44,119 bases of DNA from Rhizobiales bacterium SYSU XM002 (GCA_009846685.1 VWVY01000012.1:1-44119); one strand, 5' to 3'; shown: positions 14,387 to 22,720, counted from the stretch's first letter. The notes: generated from the letters alone by a model not told the origin. Translations and numbers: made by a program.

Positions 14387-15589
14387 ATGACCTCCAACCG
14401 AAGCGCACCTGAGTTGTCCTCTGCACGCATTGTGCGGCATGCCGGTATTTTGTCGGGCCAGCTCCAGAGCCTGCGCGAGCGGATGTATCCGCCTGAAGCG
14501 CAGAAGTCGCTTCGCAGCTTCATGACCAATGAGGTGTCGCGTCTCACATCGATACCTGAGTCGACGCTCAAAACGATGTCACTTGAAGGCAAAGGCCCCG
14601 CCCCTGCCCGGCTGGACAATAATCACCGAGTTTATGCCCTTGATCAGGTGAACGAACTTCGTGAGATGTTCGCCAATGCTAAGCCGCAAGAGGCGCTCCG
14701 CTTCCTGCCGCGCCGGCGGAAGGGAGAGCACCTTCAGGTCATTGGCATTGCGAATTTCAAAGGCGGTAGCGCGAAGACGACGACCAGCGTCCATCTCTGT
14801 CATTATCTCGCGCTGCATGGCTATCGCGTTCTCGCAGTAGACCTTGATCCTCAGGCCTCACTCTCCGCCATGTTTGGCGCGCAGCCGGAAATGGATGTGG
14901 GGGAAAACGAGACGATCTACGCCGCTTTGCGGCATGACGAGAACCGCCGCCCCATAAGCGAGGTGATCCGCCGAACCTATTTCGCGGGCGTAGATCTGAT
15001 TCCCGGCAACATCGAGGTTATGGAGTATGAGCACGAGATTCCCCGTGTTCTCTCTGGGAGCGGCAAGGGCGGTGCTTTGTTTTTTGAGCAGCTCCGGGAG
15101 GCGCTCAGACAGGTTGAAGACCAGTACGATATTGTTGTGCTGGATACGCCGCCGAGCCTCGGCTTCCTTACGTTGGGAGCGATTTACGCGGCCACTGGTT
15201 TGATCGTAACGGTCCATCCGGCGATGCTTGACGTCGCATCGATGAGCCAGTTCCTGCTCATGATGGGCGATCTCATTCGCGTCATCGAGAACGCTGGTGC
15301 GACCCTGCGCCATGATTTTTTTCATTACCTCATCACGCGCCACAACCCGCATGATCAGCCGCAGGCGCAGATCGCAGCCATGTTACGGCACCTGTTTGCC
15401 GAGGAAGTGCTGGTGCCAACGGCAATCGAAAGCACGGCAGTAGAGGCGGCTGGCCTTGCCAAGCGGAGCCTTTACGAGCTTGAGCCGGGCGAGATCGGGC
15501 GTGACACGTATCGTCGCGCGAAAGAATCGATGGATGCGGTCAATGCAGCGATCGTTGAGCTCATCCGCAAGAGCTGGGGCCGCACATGA
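14387..15589 (+). CDS. repA: RepA, ParA-type partition ATPase of repABC
   Basis: 400 residues from ATG 14387, preceded by GGACGGA. A GTG at 14351 is in frame and gives a similar peptide (MTSNR repeated), but RepA family starts lie about 15 residues before the HAxxLSxQLQ segment, which favours 14387. Residues about 30-110 form the N-terminal HTH region (FMTNEVSRLTSIPESTLK), then the deviant Walker A FKGGSAKTTT and Walker B-like VVLDTPPSLG. It segregates the plasmid together with RepB and represses repABC. Its stop overlaps the repB start (ATGA). Confidence 0.93.
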   Translation: MTSNRSAPELSSARIVRHAGILSGQLQSLRERMYPPEAQKSLRSFMTNEVSRLTSIPESTLKTMSLEGKGPAPARLDNNHRVYALDQVNELREMFANAKPQEALRFLPRRRKGEHLQVIGIANFKGGSAKTTTSVHLCHYLALHGYRVLAVDLDPQASLSAMFGAQPEMDVGENETIYAALRHDENRRPISEVIRRTYFAGVDLIPGNIEVMEYEHEIPRVLSGSGKGGALFFEQLREALRQVEDQYDIVVLDTPPSLGFLTLGAIYAATGLIVTVHPAMLDVASMSQFLLMMGDLIRVIENAGATLRHDFFHYLITRHNPHDQPQAQIAAMLRHLFAEEVLVPTAIESTAVEAAGLAKRSLYELEPGEIGRDTYRRAKESMDAVNAAIVELIRKSWGRT

Positions 15590-16563
15590 GCAAGAAGCGA
15601 TCCTTGGTTTCCAGCTTTAGCGAATTGGCAAATTCGAAGCCGGCAGATCCGGTCCAAGTTCCGCGTGTGAGTGCGGGCATTATCGGTGCCACCCAAAGAA
15701 CGTTGACGGAAATCCGGGAGGAGCGCGATCGTCTTGCCGAGCAGGTTGCGCTCGGAGGTTTTCTGGAAATTGCACCAGAGCTCGTTGACCCCTCCCCTTT
15801 TCCGGATCGATTGCCTGATGACGACCATACGGAGTTTGAACGCTTCCGTGTGTCGATGGAGGAAGATGGTCAGAAGGTTCCAGTCCAGGTCCGCAGGCAC
15901 CCATCTGTCGAAGGGCGTTACCAGCTTGTCTATGGTCATCGACGCTTGCGTGCGGCTCGGGAGCTGAACCGACCGCTGAAGGCATTTGTCGTTGAAGCCA
16001 GCGACCATGATTTGCTTCTGGCTCAAGGTTTGGAGAATTCCGCTCGTCAGGATCTCAGTTGGATCGAGAAAGCGAGCTTTGCCGCTCGCATGGAAGGGGC
16101 TGGCATTAAGGCGCGCGATATTCGTACGGCTCTCCAAGTCGACGACGCCGAGCTAGCCCGGTTCCGTTCTGTTTTGTCATCGCTTGGCGATGAGATCCCT
16201 GCCTTGATTGGACGGGCACCGAAGATCGGCCGGCCGCGCTGGACTGCACTGGCTGCGCAAGTTGCGAAGAGTCCGGATGGAATACAGCAGCTCGTGAGAA
16301 TCTTGGCAGCTGCCAAGGATGTCTCATCCAATGATCGGTTTGCTTTGTGCCTAGAGGCGCTCGCGGAACCGCGCGAGCCGCGCCCCTCCCCTGCCCTGCC
16401 TCTCGAGCGGGGTGACGGGACATCATTTGGGCGAGTTCTTTTCTCGCCCAAAGCCATTCAGATTGAGATTGTCGAAGAGGAAGCGAAGGATTTCCAGAGC
16501 TTCTTCGAGGCGAGGCTGCCCGAACTGGTGGAACAGTTTCGGCAGCAAAGTCGCAAGCCATAA
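15586..16563 (+). CDS. repB: RepB, ParB-type centromere-binding protein
   Basis: 325 residues. It has the short basic N-terminus, the ParB/Srx domain with VYGHRRLRAARE and LENSARQDLS (CTP-binding/ParB boxes), then an HTH region (ARDIRTALQVDDAELARF) and a RepB partition C-terminus. RepB binds parS and recruits RepA. The start ATGA overlaps repA. Candidate parS palindromes lie inside its 3' half (16302-16317) and just past its stop (16565-16580), as is common in repABC units. Confidence 0.93.
   Translation: MSKKRSLVSSFSELANSKPADPVQVPRVSAGIIGATQRTLTEIREERDRLAEQVALGGFLEIAPELVDPSPFPDRLPDDDHTEFERFRVSMEEDGQKVPVQVRRHPSVEGRYQLVYGHRRLRAARELNRPLKAFVVEASDHDLLLAQGLENSARQDLSWIEKASFAARMEGAGIKARDIRTALQVDDAELARFRSVLSSLGDEIPALIGRAPKIGRPRWTALAAQVAKSPDGIQQLVRILAAAKDVSSNDRFALCLEALAEPREPRPSPALPLERGDGTSFGRVLFSPKAIQIEIVEEEAKDFQSFFEARLPELVEQFRQQSRKP
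16302..16317. repeat. parS-like palindrome, copy 1 (inside repB)
   Basis: A perfect 16-bp palindrome CTTGGCAGCTGCCAAG with a central GC, inside repB. An identical copy occurs at 16565-16580 and I found no other in the window. repABC parS sites are 16-bp palindromes with a central GC near repB, so these are the likely partition sites, although the arms differ from the rhizobial GTT...AAC form. Confidence 0.7.
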
Positions 16564-16564
16564 C

Positions 16565-16580
16565 CTTGGCAGCTGCCAAG
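16565..16580. repeat. parS-like palindrome, copy 2 (after repB)
   Basis: Second identical copy of the 16-bp palindrome, one base after the repB stop; the symmetry extends to 18 bp here (16564-16581). Together with the copy in repB this is the candidate centromere. Confidence 0.72.
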
Positions 16581-16601
16581 GATCACCAAGGAGCAACCCG
16601 C

Positions 16602-16638
16602 AAAAGAAAAAGGCCCCCGACGTTTCCACCGGAAGCCT
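16602..16638 (-). terminator. Intrinsic terminator of the antisense RNA
   Basis: Minus-strand stem AGGCTTCCG / CGGGGGCCT (nine pairs including two G-U) with an 11-nt loop, followed by TTTTTCTTTT. This is the classical terminator hairpin of repABC antisense RNAs, which also forms the interaction loop with the repC leader. Confidence 0.75.
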
Positions 16639-16652
16639 TCCTCATCTGTAGC
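16603..16652 (-). ncRNA. Antisense RNA (ctRNA/IncA) in the repB-repC spacer
   Basis: The repB-repC spacer of repABC plasmids encodes a short antisense RNA that reduces RepC synthesis and sets copy number and incompatibility. Here a minus-strand promoter (TTGACA at 16687-16682, 17-nt spacer, GATTCT at 16664-16659) is followed after about 50 bases by a strong minus-strand intrinsic terminator. Start and end are estimated from these signals. Confidence 0.72.
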
Positions 16653-16658
16653 AAGCTG

Positions 16659-16687
16659 AGAATCCCACTTCCGCGAATCGCTGTCAA
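16659..16687 (-). promoter_or_regulatory. Promoter of the antisense RNA
   Basis: On the minus strand a perfect -35 TTGACA is followed at 17 bp by GATTCT (three matches to TATAAT). It would start the ctRNA near 16652, opposite the repC leader. Confidence 0.55.
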
Positions 16688-16752
16688 GAGTCCCTTGCGG
16701 ACAACTGCCATTTCGGCGGGCGCAATTCTTTTGCCTGATTGAGGCAAAGACC

Positions 16753-18051
16753 ATGACGCAACAGGGATTGGTGACGACGCCCTTCGGGCGGCGAACGCTG
16801 TCGCTTGGCCTGATCGCCACGCAGCAGCAGGCGAGGGCGGTGGAACCGGCGAAGACCGTCCACAAGTGGAAGGTCTTCCAGGCGATCACCGAAGCCAGGG
16901 ACAAGCTCGGCCTGCCGGACCGGGCGATTGCTGTGCTCCATGCGCTTTTGTCTTTCCACCAGGAGACGACGCTCACGGCAGGCGATCCGTTGATCGTCTT
17001 CCCGTCGAACGAGAAGCTCTGCATCCGCGCCCATGGCATCGCGCCAGCGACGCTGCGGCGGCATCTCGCGGCTTTGGTAGAAGCGGGCATCGTGATCCGC
17101 CGCGATAGCCCCAACGGCAAGCGCTACGCTCGGCGCGGCATGGATGGCGAGGTGAGCCTCGCTTTTGGGTTCGAGCTCACGCCTCTCGTTGCACGCGCCG
17201 AGGAATTCGAGGCCCTCGCGGCTGAGGTGCAGGCCGAGCGCCGCGCCTTACGGCTCGCGCGGGAGCGCGTCACGCTGGCTCGCCGCGACATCACCAAGAT
17301 GATCCTGCTCGGCATGGAGGAGGCGCTCCCGGGCGATTGGCAGGGCCTGCACGGGCAATATCTGGCGCTCATCGGCCGTCTCAAGCGCTCCGCGAACCTC
17401 GCCGATCTGGAGGCGATTGCAGGCGATTTGGAAGGCTTCTCCGCCGAGATCCTGAAGCACCTGGAACTCTTCACAAATTCACCAGAAACAAGCGCCAATG
17501 AGTCCCATTCCGAGCGCCACAAACAGAATTCAAAATCAGACCTTCAGGAATCTGAACCTGCTTTCGAGAAAGACAGGAGTGACGAGCGCCAGTCCGATCC
17601 TGAGACCCTTGAGTTCAGCCAAACCGAGCAGGGGAGGGAAGGGGAGGCGGCCGCAACCCGCCCGAGCCTCGGCACGCCGCTGCCGATGGTGCTCGAGGCT
17701 TGCCCGGATATCCTCGATTACATCCCGGGACAGGAAGGGCAGGGGAGTGATCCCCTCATGTCTCGCCCGCCGAGCTGGGCCGAATTCCTGAAGGCGGCGG
17801 AGCTGGTGCGGGCGATGCTCGGGATTTCGCCCGATGCCTGGCGCGATGCCGTCGAAACCATGGGGCAGGCCGATGCGTCGATCGTTGTCGCGGCGATCCT
17901 GCAGAAGGGCGATGAAGTGCGCTTCCCCGGCGGATACCTTCGCGCGCTAACCGAGAAGAAGCGCGAGGGGCAGTTCTCCGTCGGGCCCATCCTCATGGCG
18001 CTGATCGGCACCAAGCTGAAGGCCATGCGGGGCAGGAAGGGGCTGATGTGA
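16753..18051 (+). CDS. repC: RepC replication initiator
   Basis: 432 residues, the usual RepC size. The N-terminal domain contains TPFGRRTLSLGLIATQQ, DRAIAVLHALLSFH and LRRHLAALVEAGIV (winged-helix DNA binding); the C-terminal domain contains SWAEFLKAAELVRAMLGIS and ends PGGYLRALTEKKREG...LMALIGTKLKA. RepC alone initiates replication at an origin inside its own gene. Translation is limited by the antisense RNA of the spacer. A Ser/Gln/Glu-rich linker (about 240-305) is encoded by an AT-richer DNA segment. Confidence 0.95.
   Translation: MTQQGLVTTPFGRRTLSLGLIATQQQARAVEPAKTVHKWKVFQAITEARDKLGLPDRAIAVLHALLSFHQETTLTAGDPLIVFPSNEKLCIRAHGIAPATLRRHLAALVEAGIVIRRDSPNGKRYARRGMDGEVSLAFGFELTPLVARAEEFEALAAEVQAERRALRLARERVTLARRDITKMILLGMEEALPGDWQGLHGQYLALIGRLKRSANLADLEAIAGDLEGFSAEILKHLELFTNSPETSANESHSERHKQNSKSDLQESEPAFEKDRSDERQSDPETLEFSQTEQGREGEAAATRPSLGTPLPMVLEACPDILDYIPGQEGQGSDPLMSRPPSWAEFLKAAELVRAMLGISPDAWRDAVETMGQADASIVVAAILQKGDEVRFPGGYLRALTEKKREGQFSVGPILMALIGTKLKAMRGRKGLM
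17460..17600. other. Putative oriV: AT-richer segment inside repC
   Basis: This segment of repC, encoding the linker, is clearly richer in A/T than the surrounding gene. repABC origins lie in such an AT-rich region within repC. The exact borders are estimated. Confidence 0.5.
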
Positions 18052-18196
18052 TGCCGGCGAGTGAGAGGCGCGACGTGTTAAGAAAACCCGGAATTTTTAA
18101 CAGGTCGGTCCCGTCATGTTAACGCGACGTAGGCCCGAAGGCGAAGCGCGCCGGTCAGGTTGCGCTGTAGCGAGCCTGAGGGCCGGGGTGAATTCG
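18052..18196. other. Non-coding stretch after repC
   Basis: I see no gene. An imperfect dyad (GTTAAGAAAA ... TTTTTAAC, about 18078-18102) with A/T arms lies about 25 bases after the repC stop and may end repABC transcription. GTTAAC follows near 18119. Confidence 0.35.
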
Positions 18197-18288
18197 TCAT
18201 GCGCGAGGGGAGCGATCACCATCCCGAGTCGGCAGCGGAATGTCCGTCTGTGTTTTCGCGCCCAGATCGATCAGCCATTGGCCATCAT
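18197..18288 (-). pseudogene. 3' fragment of a small ORF split by the Tn3 element
   Basis: Read on the minus strand from the target duplication, this fragment encodes GQWLIDLGAKTQTDIPLPT and ends at TGA 18199-18197. It joins in frame to the 5' fragment at 22095-22244 once the transposon and one copy of ATCAT are removed. The restored product is 78 residues. I recognise no family. It is probably a broken gene, although it was never longer than a small ORF. Confidence 0.45.
18284..18288. repeat. Target-site duplication ATCAT, left
   Basis: ATCAT directly outside the left inverted repeat; the same five bases, in direct orientation, lie directly outside the right one at 22095-22099. A 5-bp duplication is the hallmark of Tn3-family insertion. 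Confidence 0.85.
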
Positions 18289-18325
18289 GAGGGCATGGCG
18301 CTGATTTCCCGCTAAACAACGCTAA
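18289..18325 (+). repeat. Left terminal inverted repeat of the Tn3 element
   Basis: Inverse of 22058-22094 with three mismatches in 37 positions; it begins GAGGGCATGGCGCTG. Confidence 0.88.
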
Positions 18326-18348
18326 TGTCGAACGTGTAGTGAACATTG

Positions 18349-21318
18349 TCATGCCACATGCCGTTTGGACGAGAGATTGAGCGTTTTGCGGCTTGTTGCC
18401 TGTGCGGCGCGATCCCAGAGGAAGTCACCGGAGAAGGCGATATGCTCCCATCCGACCGGCGAGGTATGAGCCAGTATCTCATCGGGAATGGGTTCGCCGG
18501 CTGATCGCAGGTGGGCTATGGCGTCGGCCATGTAGGTTGAGTTCCAGTAGACAATCGCGGCGATGACGAGGTTCAATCCGGAGGCACGGTATTGCTGGGC
18601 CTCGTGGCTGCGATCGATGATCCGGCCCTGCCGGAAGGTGCAGATCGCCTGGGTCAGGGCGTGGCGCTGTTCGCTCTTGTTGAGCCCGGCCTGGCAGCGG
18701 CGTCGGAGCGAGGGATTTTCCAGCCAGTCGAGCATGAACAGGGTGCGCTCGATCTTGCCGATTTCCTGAAGAGCGAGATCGACCTGGTTTTGCCGTTCGT
18801 AGGCGGCAAGTTTTCTCAGCATCACCGATGGCGCGACATGGCCTGTTTTCAGCGAGGCGACGAGACGAACCACGTCGTCCCAGTGCTCGCGAATGACGTC
18901 GGTGCGGATTCGCTTCCCGAGGAGCGGAACGATGCCAGGATAGGCGGCGGGAACATCGATCGGGATCAGTCGCCGATCCGGGAAGTCCCGCATTCTCGGA
19001 CAGAAGCGGAAGCCGAGCATGGCGCAGAGGGCGAAGACATGATCGGTTGCGCCGCCAGTGTCTGTATAATGCTCCGTGATGCCGAGACGGGTACCATGAT
19101 GGAGCAGCCCGTCGAGAACATAAGGGGCTTCATGCGTTGCCGCCGAGATGACCTTCACATGATAGGGCCCATGCTGATCTGAGACATGGGTATAGAAGTT
19201 GAACCCGGGATCGACGCCATACCGGGCATTGATATCACCGCCTGTGGCAGCACGCTTCCCGCCCCGGAAGAACTGCCCATCCGAGCTTGACGTGGTGCCA
19301 TCACCCCAGGTCGTAGCGATCGGCAGGGCGTGATGCGCATTGATGATGGTGGCGAGAGCTGCGGTGTAGGTATCCTCGCGGATATAGGCATCCTGGGTCC
19401 AGACGAGCTGATCACGTGTGACGCCCTGGCTGGCCGCAGCCATGCGGGAAAGACCGAGATTGGTCGCATCGGCGAGGATTGCCGCCAGCAATGCACTCCC
19501 ATTTGGGCATTTTTCGCCAGTGCGCAGATTTGTGAACGCCGATAAAAATCCCGTTTCACACGCCACCTCATGCAACAATTCGGTGACGCGGATGCGCGGC
19601 ATCATGGCATCAAGCCGATCGGCAAGGGCCTCTGCCTCGACAGGCGCAGTGCCTCTGACCGGAGCGACGGTAAGGCGGCCATCGATGAAGCCGACGCCCT
19701 CGAGCTGGTTCCGCTTGAGGCGTTGCGAGAAGCGCTTCAGCCGCCAGTCGAGTTCCCTGCCACGCTGATCGAGCCATTCATCGGCTCTTGTCGCCAATCC
19801 CAATGCCAATGCGATTGGCGCGGCGACGGCCGCCGATACCAGGTAGCTGTCAAAACGACGGTAGGCAGCTGATTGCTCGACCCAGACATCCCCCGAGCGC
19901 AGCTTATTGCGCAGATGGGCCAGGACAGCCGTTTCATAGAGGCGGCGATTGATCCTGCCATCCGGTCCGATGACCAGCTTGCGCCATTCCTTCCTGAACG
20001 GCATCGGCGCATCGGGCGGGACTTCACGCTTGCCCGTTCGGTTTAACTCGCGAAGGATGCGGATTGCGCCAATCGTTCGCTCGCTCCCGCGTCCGGCCTT
20101 GAACTCAAGCGCTTCTATCAGCACCGGCGCAAACTTTCGAAGCGTCGCATAACGGTCAACCGCCAGGATGAGGGGGTCCTCATTCGCCGCTTCGGCGAGG
20201 GCTGCGACCTCGTATCTGACCTTGAGGAGGTTGGCCCATCCGACGGCTTCGTCGATCGCCCCGATGGGATCGACATCATGATCAAGCGCTGTAGAAAGCG
20301 CATCAATCGTGCCACGGAACAGCCGCATCAGCCGGGAAACATCCTTTGACGTCGTGGCATACCGCCGGGTTTGCGTATTCTTCGCTTGGCTGAAGGCACT
20401 GCCGATCAGCTTGTCGGCCATCTCGATCGCAGTATCCGTCAGGCGCTCTTCAAGGTCGATCAGGAAAGCAACCAGCGTGGCCCGACGACGCGATGCGGCA
20501 TAGCGTTCAATCAGATAAGCAGGCGATACCCGGCCCTCCCGCACGAACTGCCGATAGCGATCAGGGTGAACCATTGTGCGGGCTTTGGCAGGGATGCCGA
20601 TTGCCCGCACAAACCGTAACCGGTCAAGAATCTCGCGAATATGGTCCGGCTTCGGTGCCGCAGGAATGGTTTTCAGCCAGGAGAACGGCGTGATGCCCAT
20701 ATCCGGGCCGAAAACGAACAGCCCGTCGAGTTTTTCTATCTGATCCGACCTCAGGCCGGACAAAAGAGCATGCATGGTCTGTTTTCGCGCCCGCGCCCGA
20801 CCAGCAATTCCGGCGCGCTCGATCGTCGAGATCGACGGCAACAGGATTTTCGCCTGCCGCATGGCATTGATCACGCCCGCTGCAATCACGATCCCTCTGT
20901 CCGTTGACCAAGCGGCATCGGCAGCCGCCGCGATCATGAAGGGGATATCGGTCCCGGCCGCACCGCGAAGCCCAAGCGTCATGGCGAGTTCACGGGCATG
21001 ATCTGTCATCGTCTGGTTGCGCGCCGCGTAATCGGCGATCGCTTCAGCCGGGATATCAAGCTGCTTGGCGATGAAGGATAGCAATTCCTCCGGTATGCCG
21101 GGAACGCGATCGAGAACCTGCGCCAATGTCGTGCCGGGATAACGAAGCAGCGCCAGTTGCAGGCCGACGCCAAGTCGGTTTCGGTCTTCCCGCCGCAACC
21201 GGATCAGATCAAAATCTGCAGCCTCGAACGTGTAGAGCCGGACAAGATCATCCTGCCCGGCGGGGACGCCGAACAGCTGATCGCGCTCGGCATCGCTCAG
21301 CAACGTGTGTTTTGCCAT
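18349..21318 (-). CDS. tnpA: Tn3-family transposase TnpA
   Basis: 989 residues, standard for Tn3 transposases. The N-terminal ~170 residues are of the DUF4158 type (LLSDAERDQLFGVP). The C-terminal catalytic DDE domain has WGDGTTSSSDGQFF (first Asp near 680), EHYTDTGGATDH (second Asp near 755) and E906 in HEAQQYRASGL. It performs replicative transposition, making cointegrates that the resolvase then resolves. The stop lies 24 bases inside the left inverted repeat. The start ATG at 21318 faces the res region, which also controls it. Full length. Confidence 0.96.
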   Translation of the reverse strand: MAKHTLLSDAERDQLFGVPAGQDDLVRLYTFEAADFDLIRLRREDRNRLGVGLQLALLRYPGTTLAQVLDRVPGIPEELLSFIAKQLDIPAEAIADYAARNQTMTDHARELAMTLGLRGAAGTDIPFMIAAAADAAWSTDRGIVIAAGVINAMRQAKILLPSISTIERAGIAGRARARKQTMHALLSGLRSDQIEKLDGLFVFGPDMGITPFSWLKTIPAAPKPDHIREILDRLRFVRAIGIPAKARTMVHPDRYRQFVREGRVSPAYLIERYAASRRRATLVAFLIDLEERLTDTAIEMADKLIGSAFSQAKNTQTRRYATTSKDVSRLMRLFRGTIDALSTALDHDVDPIGAIDEAVGWANLLKVRYEVAALAEAANEDPLILAVDRYATLRKFAPVLIEALEFKAGRGSERTIGAIRILRELNRTGKREVPPDAPMPFRKEWRKLVIGPDGRINRRLYETAVLAHLRNKLRSGDVWVEQSAAYRRFDSYLVSAAVAAPIALALGLATRADEWLDQRGRELDWRLKRFSQRLKRNQLEGVGFIDGRLTVAPVRGTAPVEAEALADRLDAMMPRIRVTELLHEVACETGFLSAFTNLRTGEKCPNGSALLAAILADATNLGLSRMAAASQGVTRDQLVWTQDAYIREDTYTAALATIINAHHALPIATTWGDGTTSSSDGQFFRGGKRAATGGDINARYGVDPGFNFYTHVSDQHGPYHVKVISAATHEAPYVLDGLLHHGTRLGITEHYTDTGGATDHVFALCAMLGFRFCPRMRDFPDRRLIPIDVPAAYPGIVPLLGKRIRTDVIREHWDDVVRLVASLKTGHVAPSVMLRKLAAYERQNQVDLALQEIGKIERTLFMLDWLENPSLRRRCQAGLNKSEQRHALTQAICTFRQGRIIDRSHEAQQYRASGLNLVIAAIVYWNSTYMADAIAHLRSAGEPIPDEILAHTSPVGWEHIAFSGDFLWDRAAQATSRKTLNLSSKRHVA

Positions 21319-21330
21319 TCAAGTCTCCTT

Positions 21331-21445
21331 TCTTCGTCCACAAAAGGACTTTCCAATCCGTGGACAATCCTGGATAAAGAGACGCAGTATGTGGACGGAT
21401 TTGGAATGCTTCCGCCGACTCGATCAAGTTCGTCCACAGAACGTC
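21331..21445. promoter_or_regulatory. res-like resolution and control region
   Basis: The spacer between divergent tnpA and resolvase holds repeated copies of CGTCCACA (21335, 21431) and its inverse TGTGGACG (21390), plus a further GTGGACA near 21360. Paired inverted subsites between tnpA and tnpR are the normal form of a res site, where the resolvase both recombines cointegrates and represses the two genes. Confidence 0.6.
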
Positions 21446-21463
21446 CGTTTGGGAGACGCGATA

Positions 21464-22033
21464 ATGGCAGACATTCTCGGGTATGCGCGCGTCTCGACCG
21501 GCGATCAGGATGTCGCCGGGCAAACCATGCGCCTTGAACAGGCTGGTGCCATCAAGGTGTTCACCGACATCAAATCAGGGAAAAGCATGGATCGGCCAGG
21601 CCTTGCCGATCTCCTCGCCTATGCCAGGGCCGGCGACACGCTTGCCGTCGTCCGGCTCGACCGCCTTGGCCGTTCGCTGGCGGAACTGCTGACAACAGTG
21701 AGTATGCTGCGAGAACGTGGCATTGCCCTTCTCAGCCTCGAGGAGAAAATCGACACCTCCTCAGCCGCCGGCGAACTCGTCTTCCATGTCTTCGGCGCCA
21801 TTGCTCATTTTGAGCGACGCCTGATCTCGGAACGGACCAAGGATGGTATCGCGGCTGCAAGGGCAAAGGGGAAGCGCCCCGGCCGCCAGCCGCTCGACAT
21901 GAAAAAGGTCGAGGCCGCCATCACGCTGGTCGAAGCAAAGTCCTCACCGGCGGAAGCCGCAAGGCAACTTGGAATCGGCCGATCAACAATCTATCGTGAA
22001 ATGCGCCGCCTCGGTATCAACCGACCGGCTTGA
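21464..22033 (+). CDS. tnpR: Serine recombinase, TnpR-type resolvase
   Basis: 189 residues from ATG 21464 (GGGAG 8 nt upstream; the in-frame ATG at 21305 lies inside the tnpA start region and is rejected). The catalytic N-terminus is YARVSTGDQDV with the nucleophile Ser; LDRLGRSLAEL and ERTKDGIAAARAKGKRPGR are family hallmarks. The C-terminal HTH (SPAEAARQLGIGRSTIYREM) binds res. It resolves Tn3 cointegrates. Normal length and intact. Confidence 0.94.
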   Translation: MADILGYARVSTGDQDVAGQTMRLEQAGAIKVFTDIKSGKSMDRPGLADLLAYARAGDTLAVVRLDRLGRSLAELLTTVSMLRERGIALLSLEEKIDTSSAAGELVFHVFGAIAHFERRLISERTKDGIAAARAKGKRPGRQPLDMKKVEAAITLVEAKSSPAEAARQLGIGRSTIYREMRRLGINRPA

Positions 22034-22057
22034 CGTTAACTCTCGCTTCGTTCCCTC

Positions 22058-22094
22058 TTACCGTTGTTTAGCGGGAAACCAGCGCTATGCCCTC
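22058..22094 (-). repeat. Right terminal inverted repeat of the Tn3 element
   Basis: Inverse partner of 18289-18325. It starts 24 bases after the resolvase stop. Confidence 0.88.
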
Positions 22095-22244
22095 ATCATG
22101 CTCCGGTGTTTTCCCTGTCGACTCCCTGAGTTCGGAAGAGGGAACAGAGGCCGGATCTTGGGTTGATGTGATCCAAACTGTTCCTGCGCCTGTGCTGCGA
22201 AGGATACCGACAAAGCGAGATCTGGCTTTTTCGAGCGACCCCAT
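22095..22244 (-). pseudogene. 5' fragment of a small ORF split by the Tn3 element
   Basis: Minus-strand ATG at 22244 is preceded by an excellent Shine-Dalgarno (AAGGAG, 6 nt). The peptide starts MGSLEKARSRFVGILRS and reads SSELRESTGKTPEHD up to the insertion, where the transposon now adds a few foreign residues and a stop. With the element removed the frame continues into 18283-18197. The first five bases (22095-22099) are the right copy of the target duplication. Function unknown. Confidence 0.45.
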
Positions 22245-22438
22245 GAGCGTCTCCTTCACCGGAAGAGTTGCGCGATATTCGCCATAGGCAGGGCTAGCTT
22301 TATGGGCTCTTAGGGCAAGGAAAGGAAGATCTCGCGCTCAGGAGAGCAGCGTCCACTGGTTTCACGCCTGCCATCCGAACGCCCGATTGGCGCAGCCTCA
22401 GAACGCAGCATTGGCCTTCAGTGCCTTTACATGATATG
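22245..22438. other. Intergenic region upstream of the split ORF and vapB
   Basis: No gene is recognised. It should hold the promoters of the minus-strand split ORF and of vapBC. Confidence 0.4.
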
Positions 22439-22450
22439 CATTGCGCAATG
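22439..22450. promoter_or_regulatory. Perfect palindrome upstream of vapB (candidate operator)
   Basis: CATTGCGCAATG is a perfect 12-bp palindrome 24 bases before the chosen vapB start. VapB antitoxins, alone or with VapC, repress their operon at such sites. Confidence 0.5.
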
Positions 22451-22474
22451 ACGAAAGTGCAAAGGCAGATTGAT

Positions 22475-22720
22475 ATGCCCGCTCCTCTCAACATCCGTGA
22501 TCCGCGCGCGCGGGAGTTGGCCCGCGAACTCGCGAGCCGGCGCAAGACGAGCATCACTGCCGCCGTGATCGATGCCTTGGAGCAGGAACTGGCGCGCGAG
22601 CGCGAGGCTATTCCGCTTGCTACCCGGCTCGCGAGGATTGCCGAACGCGCGAAGGCTCAGGCCGGGCCTGACGCGCGCCCTGTCACAGAAGCCGAGCGCG
22701 ACGCCATGTGGACGCGCTGA
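22475..22720 (+). CDS. vapB: VapB-type antitoxin
   Basis: 81 residues from ATG 22475 (MPAPLNIRDPRARELA). Upstream in-frame starts at 22421 and 22448 are less likely because one precedes and one overlaps the operator-like palindrome. The N-terminus with LARELASRRKTSITAAVIDAL is the ribbon-helix-helix/PSK-type DNA-binding domain, and the Arg/Ala-rich C-terminal half should bind VapC. The stop overlaps the vapC start (TGATG). Confidence 0.85.
   Translation: MPAPLNIRDPRARELARELASRRKTSITAAVIDALEQELAREREAIPLATRLARIAERAKAQAGPDARPVTEAERDAMWTR

Larger units (their letters stand above)
18289..22094. mobile_element. Tn3-family transposon (3.8 kb)
   Basis: The element has ~37-bp terminal inverted repeats (18289-18325 and 22058-22094) that differ at three positions, starting GAGGGCAT and containing TTTCCCGCTAAACAACG. 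Perfect 5-bp target duplications (ATCAT) flank it. Inside are divergent tnpA (minus) and a serine resolvase (plus) with a res-like spacer, and no passenger genes. Intact ends, intact genes and a perfect duplication point to a recent and possibly active insertion, placed just downstream of repC. Confidence 0.92.

Noticed and set aside
18052-18283. Gene between repC and the Tn3 element on the plus strand
   Set aside because: A 62-codon frame at 18116 runs into the transposon and lacks a ribosome binding site; the minus-strand split ORF explains part of the region better.
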